NCBI GenBank assembly: GCA_947471745.1
Contig: CANJKZ010000262.1
Coordinates: forward strand, 194,501 to 258,500
Reading direction: 5' to 3'
DNA from: Closterium sp. Naga37s-1
Lineage: Eukaryota; Streptophyta; Zygnematophyceae; Desmidiales; Closteriaceae
DNA: 64,000 bases
Part shown: one piece after another, positions 42,801 to 56,154 of the stretch
Numbering within the stretch: position 1 is the stretch's first letter
Layout of the letters: each line of letters opens with the position of its first letter
Translations under genes and position numbers: made by a program
Notes under the pieces: generated by a model
What the model was told of the DNA's origin: nothing
The model's input: the letters and a program-made list of their open reading frames with translations, nothing else
Database searches by the model: none

Positions 42801-45734
42801 CAACAGGCGCAGGCGCGGGGGGGTCTACCTGAGAGACACCTGAAGGAGCAGGACCTGGCGCGGGGAGGGGGTCTACCTGGGGAGGACCTGGGGCGAGAAA
42901 GAGCGGCGGGGGGGGGGGGAGGAGCAGTGCGGTAGGGGAAGAGGCGGTAAAAGGGGACGGACTCGTCAAAGGTGACGTCCTGAGACGCAATGACACGGCG
43001 CGAGGCGGGGTCGTAAAACTGCCAGCCAGGCGCGTCAGGGACAAAGCCAAGGAAGACGCAAGGAATGGCGCGAGGGGAGAGCTTGTCCGCGGTGGTATCG
43101 CGGACAAAGGCACGAGCACCCCAGACCCGGAAACGCGACGCGTCGCCAACCTTCCCCGTCCACAGCAGTGTGGGCGAGGTCTCCGGCAAGGAGACACGGG
43201 GCCAAAGGTTGAGCTGATGCGCGGCGTACCGGACCGCAAACGGCCACAGAAAATGGGGGGCAGCCGCATGGATCATGGAGGTGCGAGCGACCTCCATGAC
43301 TAAGCCAATGCGGCGCTCAGCAACCCCATTCTGCTGAGGAGAGGCCGGAAGCGTGAAAGTCTGGCGGATGCCGTGCTCCCGCACAGAAGGCTGCCAAGAG
43401 GTCTGAGGAGAACTCACCACCTCTGTCAGAGTGCAGACGCAGGACAGGAAAGTCCGACTGGAACCGCTCGCGGAGCTGGAGACGAGTAGCGCGGATCCAG
43501 GGGATCAAAACATCAGGGACATCCCCCTTGTGCTGCAAGGAGAAGACCGTGGTGTAGCGCGTGTAGTCATCGACAACCAGCAGGAAGTACCGCTCGTGGC
43601 CCTGTCCACGGACGCGGGCTGGGCCCCACACGTCCAGGTGGAGAGTCTGCAGTGGAGCCTCTGTGGGAGGGAACGAGGAGGAGTGAGGAGCGGCGCGCTG
43701 CCGCCCCTCGACGCAGGGAATGCAGGGCGGCGCAGGCGAGGGAGGGAGGGGAGGCAGAGACCTGGGAAGCCCAGAAACCAGGAGGCGGGAGTGCATGCTG
43801 CGTAGGCGAGGCAGGGAGGGGTGACCAAGGCGGTGGTGCCACAGGAGAGTGTCGTGCGACAGCCGGCGACACTCACACTGTGTAGCTACCTGAGCAGACG
43901 CGTGCAACTGGGGAGACAAAGGGGCGGAGCGTGACGCAGTGGTGAGGGTGTACAGACTGGACCCCGGCGCACGAGCGAACGTGGCCAGGTGGCGACCAGT
44001 CTGGGAGCACGTGCAAATCGCCACACGCTGCCGGCCAGGGGTGAAGGTGTCAACCCCCGCATCCTGGAGGACAGCGTTACTCACCAAGTTCGTAGAGAAC
44101 GAGGGGAGGTGGAGACCAGACAGCTCACCAGACGGGAGCGCCGGACACGGAAGCACAGTGGAAGACCGTGCAAGCACTGGGCCCCCAGAGGGGTCAGCCA
44201 GTGAGACAGGAACAGGTGCAGGGAGGGGAGTGACTGTGGTACTGTCGCGAAAGAAACAGCGGGAAGCACCAGAGTCAAGTGTAAAGGTGTGCAAAGCCTG
44301 TGCAGGCGCAGTACCAAGGGGAGCAGACTCACAAGCACCTAGTGCTGCAGGGGCTATACCAGGGGTTATACCAGGATCCGGCGGTACACACAAGTAGCAG
44401 TCATCCTCAGCACTAACAGACAAGGCGTACATAGCAGCAAGAATTGCCTCATAGTCAAGATCAAAGATAGGCACATCACGCCTAAGCAAGTCTGCCCAGT
44501 TGGGGAACTCAGTAGCATCAGGAAACTTGGCGCGCCAGGCGTCGCTAAGCCGAGCGAAGCAGCGCTGCTCAGTGTGAAAACCTGTGCACCGGCGACCAGC
44601 GCGGGGACCTGTGCGGATGATATAGGGGCAGCGACCAGGACCCCCAGAAGCCCCACGCCCGGCATACCAGTCAAGAAGCTGCTGGGAAGTGGGGGTCTGG
44701 CGCTGACGCTGATGCAGCTGCTGCTGCTGCGACTACTGCTGCTGCTGCGGCTGCTGCTGGCCCTGACCACCACTGCCACCACCGCTCCCTCCTCCCCCAC
44801 CTCCGCTGCTGCCGCCTCCACCGCTCCCAGTGCCTCCGCCGCCCCCACCACCACCTCCACCGCCTCCACCCCCACGACCACCCCCACCACCGCCTCCACC
44901 TCCACCACCTCCACCACCTCCACCCCCACCGCCCCTGCCACCCCTGCCGCCCCTGCCGCTGCGACGCTTCCCACTGGGAGCGGAAGCCGCTCCGACCCCC
45001 TCAGCACCAAGGTAGTCGTGAGCAGCAGCTGCGGAGGCGTAGGAGGGGGTGAGAGGGGAGGGGGAGCACCCCTCAAAGAGGGGAGAGCGAGGAGTGCCAC
45101 GAGCAGCACCTACAGCGAGGATGTTCTTCTCTGCTGCGAGGAGGTGCTTCTCGAAGTCGTCGACAGTGAGAGTGGTGGGGTCTAGCGCTAGGAAGTGGTC
45201 CCTGACAGAGCTAAGAGTGTCAGGGAGGCGGGTGACGAGGAAATAGAGAGTGAAGTACATCGGGGGGGGGGGGTTTGCGGCGCAGAACTCGGCTGAAAGG
45301 GCGGCACGAAAGCGAGAGTCAGTAGCGCGCAGGTGAGAAACTAGGTCCTCAGCAGTGGTGAACGAGGAAAGATCGGGGAACAGGTACGGTAGCATGAGTC
45401 GACCTATGGCTGCAGTGGCCGGGGAGGAGTAGCGCGCAACTACAGCGTCGTACAGTGTCTGAGCAGTTCTGTGCTGGCTGAAATGCGCCCGCTCAGTAAT
45501 CGGCAGGTGGTTCCTAATAGCTAGACGTGCAGCAGCATCACGAGTCTGCCACTGGGAGCGTTCTAGAGCAGGAGCATCAGCAGCAGGAGCAACGGCAGAG
45601 CCAGAGACGTAATCAAACAGGGAAACGCCATCTTTGGCATCAGTCAGAAGGAACAGTTGGAGATCGTCTAACCATACACCGAACTCGATGGGACGACCGT
45701 CAGGCTCGAATGCTAGAACGTTAGGCGTCGCCAT
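39898..45734 (-). pseudogene. copia-1B gag-pol, broken
   Basis: Gag is one open frame here (45734-44733, 333 codons, MATPNVLAFEP start, Gly-rich end). Downstream come protease, HHCC, integrase D/D/E, the Pro/Gly repeat linker, RT (YVDDLVFA) and RNase H as in copia-1A. It is a fossil with about three breaks. Confidence 0.87.
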
Positions 45735-45737
45735 ATT

Positions 45738-46698
45738 GGCTTAAGGCAGGAGGTAGCAGGCAGCAGGCAGCAGGCAGAGGCAGCAGGCACCAAGTAGGAG
45801 GCAGGAGGCAGAGGCAGGAGGTAGGGGCAGCAAGCAGCAGGCAGACAGGAGGCAAGCTGCAGGCAGGCGGCAGCAGGCAGCAAGCAGGCAGGCAGGCAGG
45901 CGGCAGGCAGGCAGCAGCAGGCAGCAAGCAGGCAGGCGAGAGCAGGCAGCAAGCAGGCAGGCAGGTAGGCTGCACGCAGTAAGCAGGCAGGCGGCAGCAG
46001 GCAGGCAGGCTGCAGGCAGGCGGCAGCAGGCAGGCAGGCTGCAGGCAGGCGGCAGCAGGCAGCAAGCAGGCAGGCAGGCAGGCTGCAGGCAGTAGGCAGG
46101 CAGGCGGCAGCAGGCAGGCAGAAGGCAGGCTGCAGACAGGCGGCAGGCAGGTGGCAAGCAGGCAGGCAGGCAGGCTATAGGCAGCAAGCAGCAGGCAGGC
46201 AGCAGGCAGTAAGCAGGCAGGCAGCAGCAGGCAGCAAGCAGCAGGTAGGCAGCAGGCACCTATTAGGAGGCAGGAGGCAGAGGCAGGAGGCAGGGGCAGC
46301 AAGCAGCAGGCAGGTAGGAGGCAAGCTGCAGGCAGGCGGCAGCAGGCAGCAAGCAGGCAGGCAGGCAGGCGGCAGGCAGGCAGCAGCAGGCAGCAAGCAG
46401 GCAGGCAAGAGCAGGCAGCAAGCAGGCAGGCAGGTAGGCTGCCCGCAGTAAGCAGGCAGGCGGCAGCAGGCAGGCAGGCTGCAGGCAGGCGGCAGCAGGC
46501 AGTAAGCAGGCAGGCAGGCAGGCTGCAGGCAGTAGGCAGGCAGGCGGCAGCAGGCAGGCAGAAGGCAGGTTGCAGACAGGCGGCAGGCAGGCGGCAAGCA
46601 GGCAGGCAGGCAGACTATAGGCAGCAAGTAGTAGGCAGGCAGCAGGCAGTAAGCAGGCAGGCAGGAGGCAAGCAGGTGGCAGGCAGTAGGCAGCTGGC
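45738..46698. repeat. GCAGGC minisatellite in the copia-1B leader
   Basis: Same array as 11465-12440 but about 15 bp shorter, showing slippage since the duplication. Confidence 0.85.
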
Positions 46699-47177
46699 AG
46701 GAGCGGCCTGAGGCCTGCGTGTGGCGGCTTGCTGCACGAGGCTACAGGCTGCGCGTGGCTACGGGCAGTGCGCGCGACCGTAGGCTACGGACGGCGACGG
46801 ACTGCGTGAGCTGTGGGCTGCCTGCAGCTGCGGGCTGTGCGTGGCTACAGCGTGCGCGGCTGCATTCTACGTGCGGTTGCGGGCTGCGCTGGGCGACGGG
46901 CCGCACGTGCGCAGCTGCGGGCTGGTCGCTACGCTACGGGCTACGCTGGGCGACGGGCCGCTCTGGCGTGGCCTAATCTGGTTTCGCACGGGCGGCGTAA
47001 GGGGGGGGCGCACAGGTGGGGCCGAAACGGGCTACGCGGGCTGCTGAGACGGCGCACGTGGGAAAAAAAAAAGGACCGCCCGAGGCGCGCGCGGGCAGCC
47101 GAGGCGCGCGTAGGCACTAGGTAAGATAATCGTGGTGGGCCCTAATCGTAGGTCCTAAGGACCTATGCTCTATACCA

Positions 47178-47317
47178 TGTTAAGAAACTTACGGGAAAAG
47201 TGTGATTGACTATCGAGAGAGTTTGATACAAAGTGAAAACCCAAGGGGTTGTACCCCACAGTAAGTACCCCACTAAGCCTACCCCAAACTATAACACATA
47301 TATGCATATGTTTGACA
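47178..47317 (-). repeat. copia-1B 5' LTR, 140 bp
   Basis: Identical to the copia-1A LTRs; TGTTG flank at 47318-47322 and the PITP stop codon 6 bp further on. Confidence 0.93.
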
Positions 47318-47328
47318 TGTTGTCATGT

Positions 47329-49931
47329 TCACACGACCACATGAGCAACAGCAGGTAGAGCTGTTACTGACTTGAACACACGCTCCGATTCCTTCCCTTC
47401 CTCACCCCCCTCCACTGCATCGCTAAATTCTTCACCTTCTACTGAATCGCTAAATTCGTCACTATCCACTGCATCGCTGAATTCTTCGTTATCTGAGCGA
47501 TCAGTCAAGGAAAGGCTCTGATATGGGCAGAGGGTGGGAATGAGTGCGTCGGGAAAAAGGTTACATGATAGAAATAAGGGTTGTAATATGCTTTGGTGGT
47601 TCACGATACGAGCTTGGGTTGGGATGCCCATGAGCGCATTAACTAACTCAAATGATGTCAAGGAGATGTTACACCGCGCCCTCACCTCTCGCATTCTGTC
47701 AATGTTCTCCTGCTCGATCCGCCGCGCGTCCGTCACAGTCAGCTCGCACCACTCATCCGCCCATGCGTAGCACTTCCTGTAGGCCTCAAGGTAAAGCGCG
47801 CGGTGCGCCTGAGATTAAATGGGGGAGCGTGGGGAGAAAGGGAAAGGGGGAAGGGGTAAGCGGGAAAGGGGAAGGGGGGAGCTGTGGATGCGGAGAAAGA
47901 GAGGAGGGCGTTAGGATAGGAAAAACGACTGGTGCGGCGTTTCTGACGGTGGCAAAAAGCGTAGCGACAATCGCATGAAATCAACGCAGCAACGGTGACG
48001 AGACATCAGTCAACGCGGCAGCACTCACGGCGATTGCGGCGAGCTCCATCTGCCGGCCGAACCCCCAGTAGGGTGCGTCCACGCGTATCACCTTGTACGA
48101 CGTCATCACAGGCTCATACGTTTTCTGCACGCAGAAAAGAACGCATGGAAACGATTTTCAATTTTCGAATCAAGACGTCGAATTTCATTAGAGATAATAT
48201 GATAAAACGAGCAGGCGCATGCAAGCTAATAGGGAATCATTCATTTACCCTCCATGATTACCTGCCATCCCGGGGCGAGCGGGCCGCGGTTGAGTTTAAG
48301 CAGGGCAATCTTGGAGGGGTCGGTGCGCTTCCGCGCGATGGCTCGCGACCACATGTCCCTGTCGGCCGACGCGATGTCCACATGGTCCACCTTGCGCAGC
48401 TCCAGCTCAAGCTTTTGACAGATTCAGCGCCTGGACGGCAAAGATGAGAGGATGATGAGACAAATGGGGGAGTAGGCGAGGGGAGGGAATGGGGGCGGAG
48501 GAGGGGGGGTTTGAGAGAGGGGGCGGGGGGGGGGGGGAAAGGGGTGTGTGTTTGAGGAGCAAACCAAGGCAAGAGGAGCGCAAGTAACGGTGGAACGCAA
48601 GAGTTTGGGATGCACAAGAAGCAGAAGAAATCACCCTCGATGCCTCACACTGCTTGTCTGCTTCTCATCCGTCACCTAGTAGGCTTGTCAGGTTTGTGCA
48701 TTCCAGACCTGTACGCCTATCCCTGGCGAGTAGCATCCTAAACCCAAGACGTGCAACACTCACGTTCTCCGTGTCGCCTCGGTCAGCGATGTGATACGTG
48801 TCGGCGACTATCTTGAAGTTGGTGAAATACGGGCACTGTGGGGGGGGGGACGGGGGAGAGGTGGAGAAAGGGGGCGACAGGAGAGGTGGAGAACGGATCA
48901 GAACGCACCCACGCACGAGGTATGAGAAGCAAAGCAATATTGGAGTCGACACAATTAGGTGAACCAACCACTCCACGGTACATTACAAATGCCGCTTTGG
49001 TTTCTCAACACCCCTCCCCTCCCCTCCCCTCCCCTCTCACCCTTTCCCCCCTTCCCTCTCTCGTCCCTTCCCCCGCGCGCGTACGCTGAGCTCCATGCGG
49101 CTGCGTGGGTACGCGTTCCAGTTCTTCTCCTCCAGCCGCAGTGCCTTGCGCGGCGCGAGCGCGCGGATCCACGCGGGCGCGCGGCCCTGAAAGTGGTGCA
49201 CGACGTGCGAGTAGTGCCCCTCGCCCAGAACCGCGTCTCTGAACGGTGCGCTGGAGATCACCTCGACGCCCTCGCGCCCCTTGGTGTTCTCCATCTGCAT
49301 TCGCGACCGCATGTAGGTGTGCCCCACGTGATACTGTCATGTGCGATAATGTACGGGGACGATGTGAGGGGGGAAGTGAGGAGAGAGACAAAGGAGGTGA
49401 GAGAAGGTAGATTGCTTGCGCGAGTGCACGTGGGTGCGGCCCACTTGAGGTGGTGTGCTAGGTCGGTTGGAAGGCGAGGGTGACGGACCGGGGGGGTTGA
49501 GAGAAAGGAAGGATAGGGCTGGCGTGGCTTGCGTGGATAGGGCTGGTTGGTATGTTCCGTGTTGTTTAGCGCCGCAAACTGGCCTTGGCGTGGCTTGCGT
49601 CTAGTTGGACAGGAAGTATAGGGTTTTTATCCGCCTCAAGTTGCAAAGGTACGGCTTTCGTTGAAGGGTGGGTGCGCCTGTGCGTGAAATGAAGTGAGAC
49701 GATCCGTGAGGCATCTCATAAATGGCAAGTGAAGGGTGGATGTGCATAGGCATGCGCATGAGCGTGCGCGTGTGCGCACCTCGTCGAGGGGAAAGGGCAT
49801 CGCTGGTGTTACTTTTGAGAATGGCATGCGCACCTCGTCGAGAGGGCATCTCAAAAGTAACACCATGGCATGCGCATGGGTAGTATGCGTGTGAGTGCGC
49901 GTGTGCGTACCTCTTCGAGAGAAAAGGGCAT
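47329..49931 (-). CDS. Class I phosphatidylinositol transfer protein (PITP), copy B
   Basis: Second copy of the host gene. Exons by the same logic: 49931-49911, 49333-49085, 48835-48764, 48411-48262, 48124-48029, 47808-47686, 47517-47329. I saw no coding difference from copy A; differences are intronic (homopolymer lengths, a few substitutions). One intron 1 insertion restores a 21-nt, in-frame exon-1-like module (MPFPLDE) that is 20 nt in copy A. Both copies have the same Copia LTR at the 3' end, so both lost the original 3' flank before duplication. Confidence 0.8.
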
Positions 49932-51051
49932 CGTGATGAGGCTGCAGGTGTACCACGCGCGACGGACGGACGATGAGAGGCGGCGAGGCGACGAGAGGCG
50001 GCGAGCGACGAGCGCGGAGAGACGTCGATCTCGTCACAACGACATCGCAGCGAGGGAGAACCCCGGGGACCACGCAAAACAAGAAACAAGCACGAGGGGA
50101 ACAATTTAAAGAATGTTTTGTTTTTAGTCGACTCAAAAATCAACTCGCCACAATGACATCGTGGCGAGGGAGAACCCCGCAGACCGCGCAAACCAAGAAA
50201 CAAGCACGAGGGGAACAAGTCAGATGCTTGGGTAAACGAGGAAGCGCGTCCGGAGAATCATTTTGCATCTCACAATTCCATAATCTGCACCATTCTGACT
50301 AGCAATTGTCGACGGGCGCGGTGCAAAACTGGATGGGGCTGAGCCGCGTTGGACGCAAGGTCGTTGGATGAAATTGCGAGGATTCCCAGTCAGTTGACAC
50401 TTCTTTCCAACACCCTTGCAGAAGAAACGTGCACTTCGAGAGGCCGTGCTCGAGGAGCTGAAGGTGCGTTGCTTCACTGTTTCTCGTTTCCAGCCGTTGG
50501 TCAAGAGCACTGGTTTGGGTGACGGAAAAGACTTCGTTGGGTTCATTGGTTGGGGGAATGGGAGCAAACAAGATTCTCGTCTCACTACAGATGTTGTATG
50601 GCGGATGGAGTTGAATGACGAAAAGCAAGGGTGGGGTCTGGGGGGGAGGGGGAACCAGGAGATATTTGAGCAGGTGGATGGGCAGGGGTGGGGGATTCAG
50701 GTTGGCAGAAAGGGCGAGCGAGTGACCAGTTGTTACGATAGCGGATGTAGATTGGTGGAAAGGCATGCGCTTCGACTGTAGGATTTCCAAATTGCACAGG
50801 CTGGCATTTGCGAGAGCTTCGCGAATTGATGTGCTTGTAAGAGCGCCTTGTTACCAGTACGCGATATCTGCACAAAATGCGACGACGCTTGGAGGTGTCG
50901 TGCACGATGTCTCAGCGACTGCAGTAATTGGGTTACGAAGTGCCGAAATCAAGAACGTAGTCGCAATCAGTGGTTGATGTTGATGATTAGGGATGCGAGG
51001 GATGTGATGTTGCTGTTCAGATAGGGAACAATCAACTCACCAGAAAGAACA

Positions 51052-51940
51052 GGGGCATTTATCTTAACGGTAACACTCATGGAGCTCGATCACCACCGAG
51101 ATAACCCACTTGTACAAATCGTAAGAATCGTATCCTGTGATCGCCCTAGTGGTAACAGCCAGGCCTACCTGGTCAACATTATTGCCTGAATGGTAATGAA
51201 CCCGTGCATTTAGAACTCCAAACTGGTAACTGATAATTTCAACCGTTGTGTACACCGTACGTACATACTATAACTCGGCAAAACGGCAATCTATAAGTGA
51301 AATGGTTCGCATTGTGATAAAATTACATGTAAACTTGAAAATGTGAGTCTGAAATGAAAACAATTAAGGCTATTTATATTCTGTTGACAGATTATTGTTG
51401 CACTGCATTTTAGGAACCTAAAATTTATTATGAAACTAATATCAACATATGTGTGATACTAGTGATATTATATTAATATATTTCATCGGCTATGATGCTA
51501 TAACGGAAGAAATATGTTGATATAATGTAACTAGTATTACAGTTATATACACGTTATATTCATAAGTTTTTTTAGGTTCCTAAACCAAATTGCAACAATA
51601 ATCTGTCACCAAAATGTAAAAAGTCTTTATTGTTTTAAATTCAAAATCATATTTTCAAGTTATACATCTAAATTTATTACAACGCGAACCATTTTCTCTT
51701 CACGATCACCATTTTTCTGAATTATACTGTATACGTACGGTGCACTACGGTTGAAATTATCAGTTAACATTTTGGAGTTCGAAATATACTGTTCATTACC
51801 ATTCAGGCAATAATGTTGACCAGGTAGGCATAATGGTTACCACCAGGGCGATCGCACGATACGATTGTTACGATTTGTACACGTGGCTTACCTCGGGGGC
51901 GTTTGAGCTCCACGGCTGTTACTGCTAAAATAAATGCCCT
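51052..51940. mobile_element. Foldback element, block B copy, 889 bp
   Basis: Same length and AAGAACA flanks as 16791-17679, with a couple of substitutions. It predates the duplication. Confidence 0.75.
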
Positions 51941-51954
51941 AAGAACAAAGACGT

Positions 51955-52279
51955 TGTTATGGATGCAATGGAACGAAGTAGCGAGGATTGCACTAGGGTG
52001 TCAAAGAGTACAAAGTCTGAGCGAAGGCATGGGCGAATACTTATATGCGAAACATGCAAACGGTAACGCGGTGTGTGCGAGCTAGCTAGTGCTAGGCTGG
52101 CATCGAGGTTCGTGCTAGTTCCGAAGCGTAGGCCGACTCGGCCAGGCCAACGGTGCATGGTTTGGTGAAATGTTGCGCGCGAGGTTAGCGAAGCCCCGTT
52201 AGCAGTAACGGGCGAACAACGGCTGCTGCTGTACGCGATGTTGATGGTCGCGGTAAGGATTGTCGAAAAAATCCTTACA
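51955..52279 (-). repeat. Chromovirus 3' LTR, block B, 325 bp
   Basis: Matches 17694-18018 with one base difference seen. Confidence 0.85.
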
Positions 52280-52364
52280 CTACCCCCCCCCCCCCCCTCC
52301 CCCCTCAAGAAGCCCCCTCCGCTACGCGAGTGCGTGTATATCGCGGAAACCCCGGCTCCTCATC

Positions 52365-55001
52365 TACACTTGCAGGGCAGGGTGGCTTTTGATGTTGGCC
52401 AAGGGCACCCAAATGTCTTCAGTGTCAGAATCCCAACCACTAGACCATTGGGATAAAAGGGCTTGTTAAGTAGCGGGTCAGTGCGCCCATAACCCCCTAG
52501 GATAGCGAGCCTGTAACCCTTCCCTAGGATCAATCGAGGATCACCAGTGGACATCTGACACTCCCCCGCACTGGGATGCCCGAAGTGCACACGCTGGGAT
52601 TCGAACCTGAGACCTTCGCTCTGATACAATATCAGAATCCCAACCACTAGACCATTGGGATAAAAAGGCTTGTTAAGTAGCGGGTCAGTGCGCCCATAAC
52701 CCCCCGGGACAGCGAGCCTGTAACCCTTCCCTAGGATCAATCGGGGATCACCAGTGGACCTCTGACATTCAGTTGGCGTGCGGTCCTTCCAACGAACGAG
52801 GAACTCGATCCTCTTGATGCCTGTGGGGTGTCGAATCCGACGGCTCAGAATCTTTTCGGGCTCAATGATCGACTCTGATTCAAGGCAAGTCATGGATGGC
52901 GTGCGGTGACGAGGCAGTTGACTTGTGGTTGGGATGTAAGGGCGAAGCAGGCTGACGTGGATGGGCTGATGTACCAGTCTGTCGGCAACAGTAAATGGGC
53001 GGTAACTGGGGTGATCATGTGGCTGATTTGGAATGGTCCACAGTAGCGCGGTCGAAGTTTCGGTACGACGGGCAGTCTTAAATTTTGTGTGTCGAGCAGT
53101 ACGTAGTCTCCTGACTGGTACGTGACTGGGCGGCGGTGGCGGTCAACATTTCTCTTAGCGATGACATTTGTTTTTTTTATCGCTTCTGCGGCTCTGGTGC
53201 GGGCAGCTTGCAGGATCTCCGTGAATCGTTGAGCGCGTGGCGTTGGGTTGTTCGGACTCGGCGTCATGGGCACTGTTGGATTTTGCCCGTAGTTCAGGTA
53301 GAACGGGGACTACTGCGTCATCGCTGACGAGGCGTTGTTGTAGGCGAACTTGATCAGCGGCAGCTGCTGCTCCCATGTTGTCGGGTCGTCGCACGTGGCA
53401 TAAATCAGCTGCTCCATGGTTTGATTCAACCGCTCCGTTTGACCATCGGTCTCGGGGTGGTACGACGAGCTGAACTGTAGCCTCGTCCCGAACTGCTCCC
53501 AAAGGTTCTTCCAGATTTTGCTGGTAAACTTCGTGTCGCGGTCGCTGATTATCGCGGCTGGTATCCCGTGCAGTCAAACGACGGTTGCGATGAACAGGCG
53601 AGCGGTTTCTTCGGCTGAGATCGATTTCTTGCACGCAGCGAAGTGAGCCATTTTCGTCAGTCTGTCAACGACGACCATTACCGCGTCGTTACCCCCCGGG
53701 TTCGAAGGTAACCCCGAGACAAAATCCATGGTAAGCTGCTGCCAGGCGCGCTCGGGCGGTGCAATCGGCTGCAATTGACCCGCCTTTCTTTTTCGCGAGC
53801 TCTTCATCACCTGACACGTAGGACACGAGCCCACGTGGTGCTGTACGTCGGTCAACAGCTCTGGCCAGTAGTAATACCGCTGCAATTGCTGTCTCATTTA
53901 TTCTACCCCTAAGTGACCTGAGGTAACCCCGTCGTGTGCCTCCTGCAGTAACAGCTCCCTTAGTAGTGAGTACGCGGGTACCCAGATGTGGTTGGTGCCT
54001 GTCTTTACGTAATAGACTCCCTTAGGTTCTGCCAGTTGCTGTGAATTTCCGGTTGTGAAAAATGGGTCGGTGCGATATCTGTGGGTGAATAGGCCTGTTA
54101 ACAGTGTGTTGGTTTGGGCCAGTAGGATGGCGTGAAGTTGGGCGGTAGGGCGGGTGAGTGCATCGGCTATGTTCGAGGCTCCCTTTTTGTACGTGACGGT
54201 GTAGTGGAAGTTGGACTCCAGATAGTCCAACCAGCGGATCTGTCGCGAGTTGAGATTTGGTTGGGCGCGGAGATACTGTTGTGATTGGTGATCTGTCCGT
54301 ACTGTCACGTCTGCCCCGGTGAGGTAGCATCGACACACTTTGAATGCAAGCACGATCGCGAGCATTTCGCGGTCGTGTATCGGGTAGTTGCGTTCTGGCG
54401 GGTGAAGCTTGCGGGACTCATGAAGCCTTAGGGTAAAGCACTAACCCTAAGGCCGTTCCCGAAGTCCTGTAACAACACTGCTCCCACGGCGATGTCACTT
54501 GCGTCGTTCACGAGCTTGAACGGACGGTGCGGATCTGCGATGTGAAGCATGGGCGGCGAGCACAAAATTTTCTTGAGGGCCGAGAAGGCAGCTTGCTCTT
54601 TCCCCCCCCACGTGTACTCAACCCCCTTCCTCAGCAGGTCGTTCAGTAGAGCAGTCAACTTCGCCATGTCGGGGACGAACCGGCGCACGTAGTTGACGAA
54701 CCCCAAAAAACTTTGCAACTCAGTCAAATTTGTTGGCGCGTGCCATGCTTGAATCGTCGCGATCTTCTTCGGGTCTATTTCCACTCAGTCGGCTGAAATA
54801 ATGTGCCCTAAAAACTCCAGTCTGTCTTGTAGAAAGTCACACTTGGAGGCTTTGGTCGGTAGTCTGTTCTCACACAGTATTTATAAAACGGCTTTGATGT
54901 CCTGTAGATGCTGTGCTCGGTCTGGGCTGTAAATCAGGATGTCGTCGAAGTAGGCGATGACGCACTTATCTAAAAGCGGGCGGAAGGCTTCGTTCATGGT
55001 C
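52365..55001 (-). pseudogene. Chromovirus RT C-part, RNase H, integrase, chromodomain (uninterrupted by copia-2)
   Basis: RNase H runs straight into the integrase zinc-binding region (GASNIADALTRPTAQ), showing the original junction that copia-2 splits in block A. The TRIM still interrupts the chromodomain. It is a fossil with several breaks. Confidence 0.8.
52423..52767 (-). mobile_element. TRIM-B: block B copy of TRIM-A, 345 bp
   Basis: Same TTCAG flanks and parts as 18165-18509; A box 52654-52644 and B box 52607-52597 on the minus strand. It is a duplicate, not an independent insertion. Confidence 0.87.
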
Positions 55002-55006
55002 ATTTG

Positions 55007-55131
55007 TGTCAGATTTATATGACATAGCTACTGTAGGCTATAGTGGGGTGGCACATATGGGGTACAGTTTTCTAGGGTTTGCTTTTTGTACCCAACATTC
55101 ACTTAGTCATTTCATTCCTCGTTTCTTCTCA
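55007..55131 (+). repeat. copia-3B 5' LTR, 125 bp
   Basis: Same as 28276-28400; PBS and hairpin follow at 55132-55160. Confidence 0.93.
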
Positions 55132-55265
55132 TGGTATCGAGCAGGTTCCCTAGTGGGAACGATTCCTAGGGCCCACCACCAGGAATTTTTTTTTTTTTTT
55201 CCTGCCCGGAGCGCGTTTTGCTCCGGCCCGAGTCGCGCCGCCCCTACGGCCCTTCGCGCCGCCCT

Positions 55266-56070
55266 TTAGGCCCGTCGCGCCTGTCGCGCCCGTCGCGCCC
55301 GTCGCGCCTGTCGCGCCCGTCGCGCCCGTCGCGCCCGTCGCGCCCATCGCCACCTTACGCGGCCCCGCCACCTACCTTCGCGGCCCCGCCACCTACCTGT
55401 GCGGCCCCGCCACCTACCTCCGCGGCCCCGCCACCTACCTGTGCGGCCCCGCCACCTACCTTCGCGGCCCCGCCACCTAACTGTGCGGCCCCACCACCTG
55501 CCTCCGCGGCCCCGCCACCTACCTGTGCGGCCCCGCCACCTACCTTCGCGGCCCCGCCACCTACCTGTGCGGCCCCGCCACCTACCTCCGCGGCCCAGCC
55601 ACCTACCTGTGCGGCCCCGCCACCTACCTTCGCGGCCCCGCCACCTACCTGTGTGGCCCCGCCACCTACCTCCGCGGCCCCGCCACTTGCCTGTGCGGCC
55701 CCGCCATCTACCAGCGGCCCCGCCACCTACATGCGGCCCCGCCACCTACTAGCGGCCCCGCCACCTACCTGCGGCCCCGCCACCTACCTTTGCGGCCCCC
55801 CCGCCTCCTCTTAGCGGCCCCGCCGCCTCCTCCCAGCGGCCCCGGACGCCGCCCTCTCAGCGGCCCCGCCAAGCCGCCCAGCCGCCGAGCCGCCCAGCAG
55901 CCGAGCCGCCCAGCAGCCGAGCCGCCCAGCAGCCGAGCCGCCCAGCAGCCGAGCCGCCCAGCAGCCGAGCCGCCGAGCCGCCCAGCAGCCGAGCCGCCGA
56001 GCCGCCCAGCAGCCGAGCCACCGAGCCGCCCAGCAACCGAGCCGCCGAGCCGCCCTACAGCCGAGCCATC
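55266..56070. repeat. GC-rich minisatellites in the copia-3B leader
   Basis: Same 9-, 21- and 16-bp arrays as in copia-3A; the 9-bp array is one unit longer. Confidence 0.85.
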
Positions 56071-56154
56071 CAAGCCACCCTGTCCGGTAAGAGCAGCGCC
56101 CCTTTCACAGCACTGCCCTCACCCTACTGTTTGCGCTGCTAGTCTACTGCTGTC

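Larger units (their letters stand above)
39532..47317 (-). mobile_element. copia-1B: hybrid Copia element at the duplication junction
   Basis: The right LTR (47178-47317) and TGTTG flank are those of copia-1. The left LTR (39532-39670, 139 bp) is a clearly diverged relative, and its outer flank is ACCTC, not TGTTG. Divergence from copia-1A falls from about 15% or more in the LTR, to about 3% in the 3' UTR, about 1% in RNase H and RT, then about 0.3% past roughly 41.2 kb. This suggests a crossover near there. It is a fossil with about three breaks. Confidence 0.88.
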
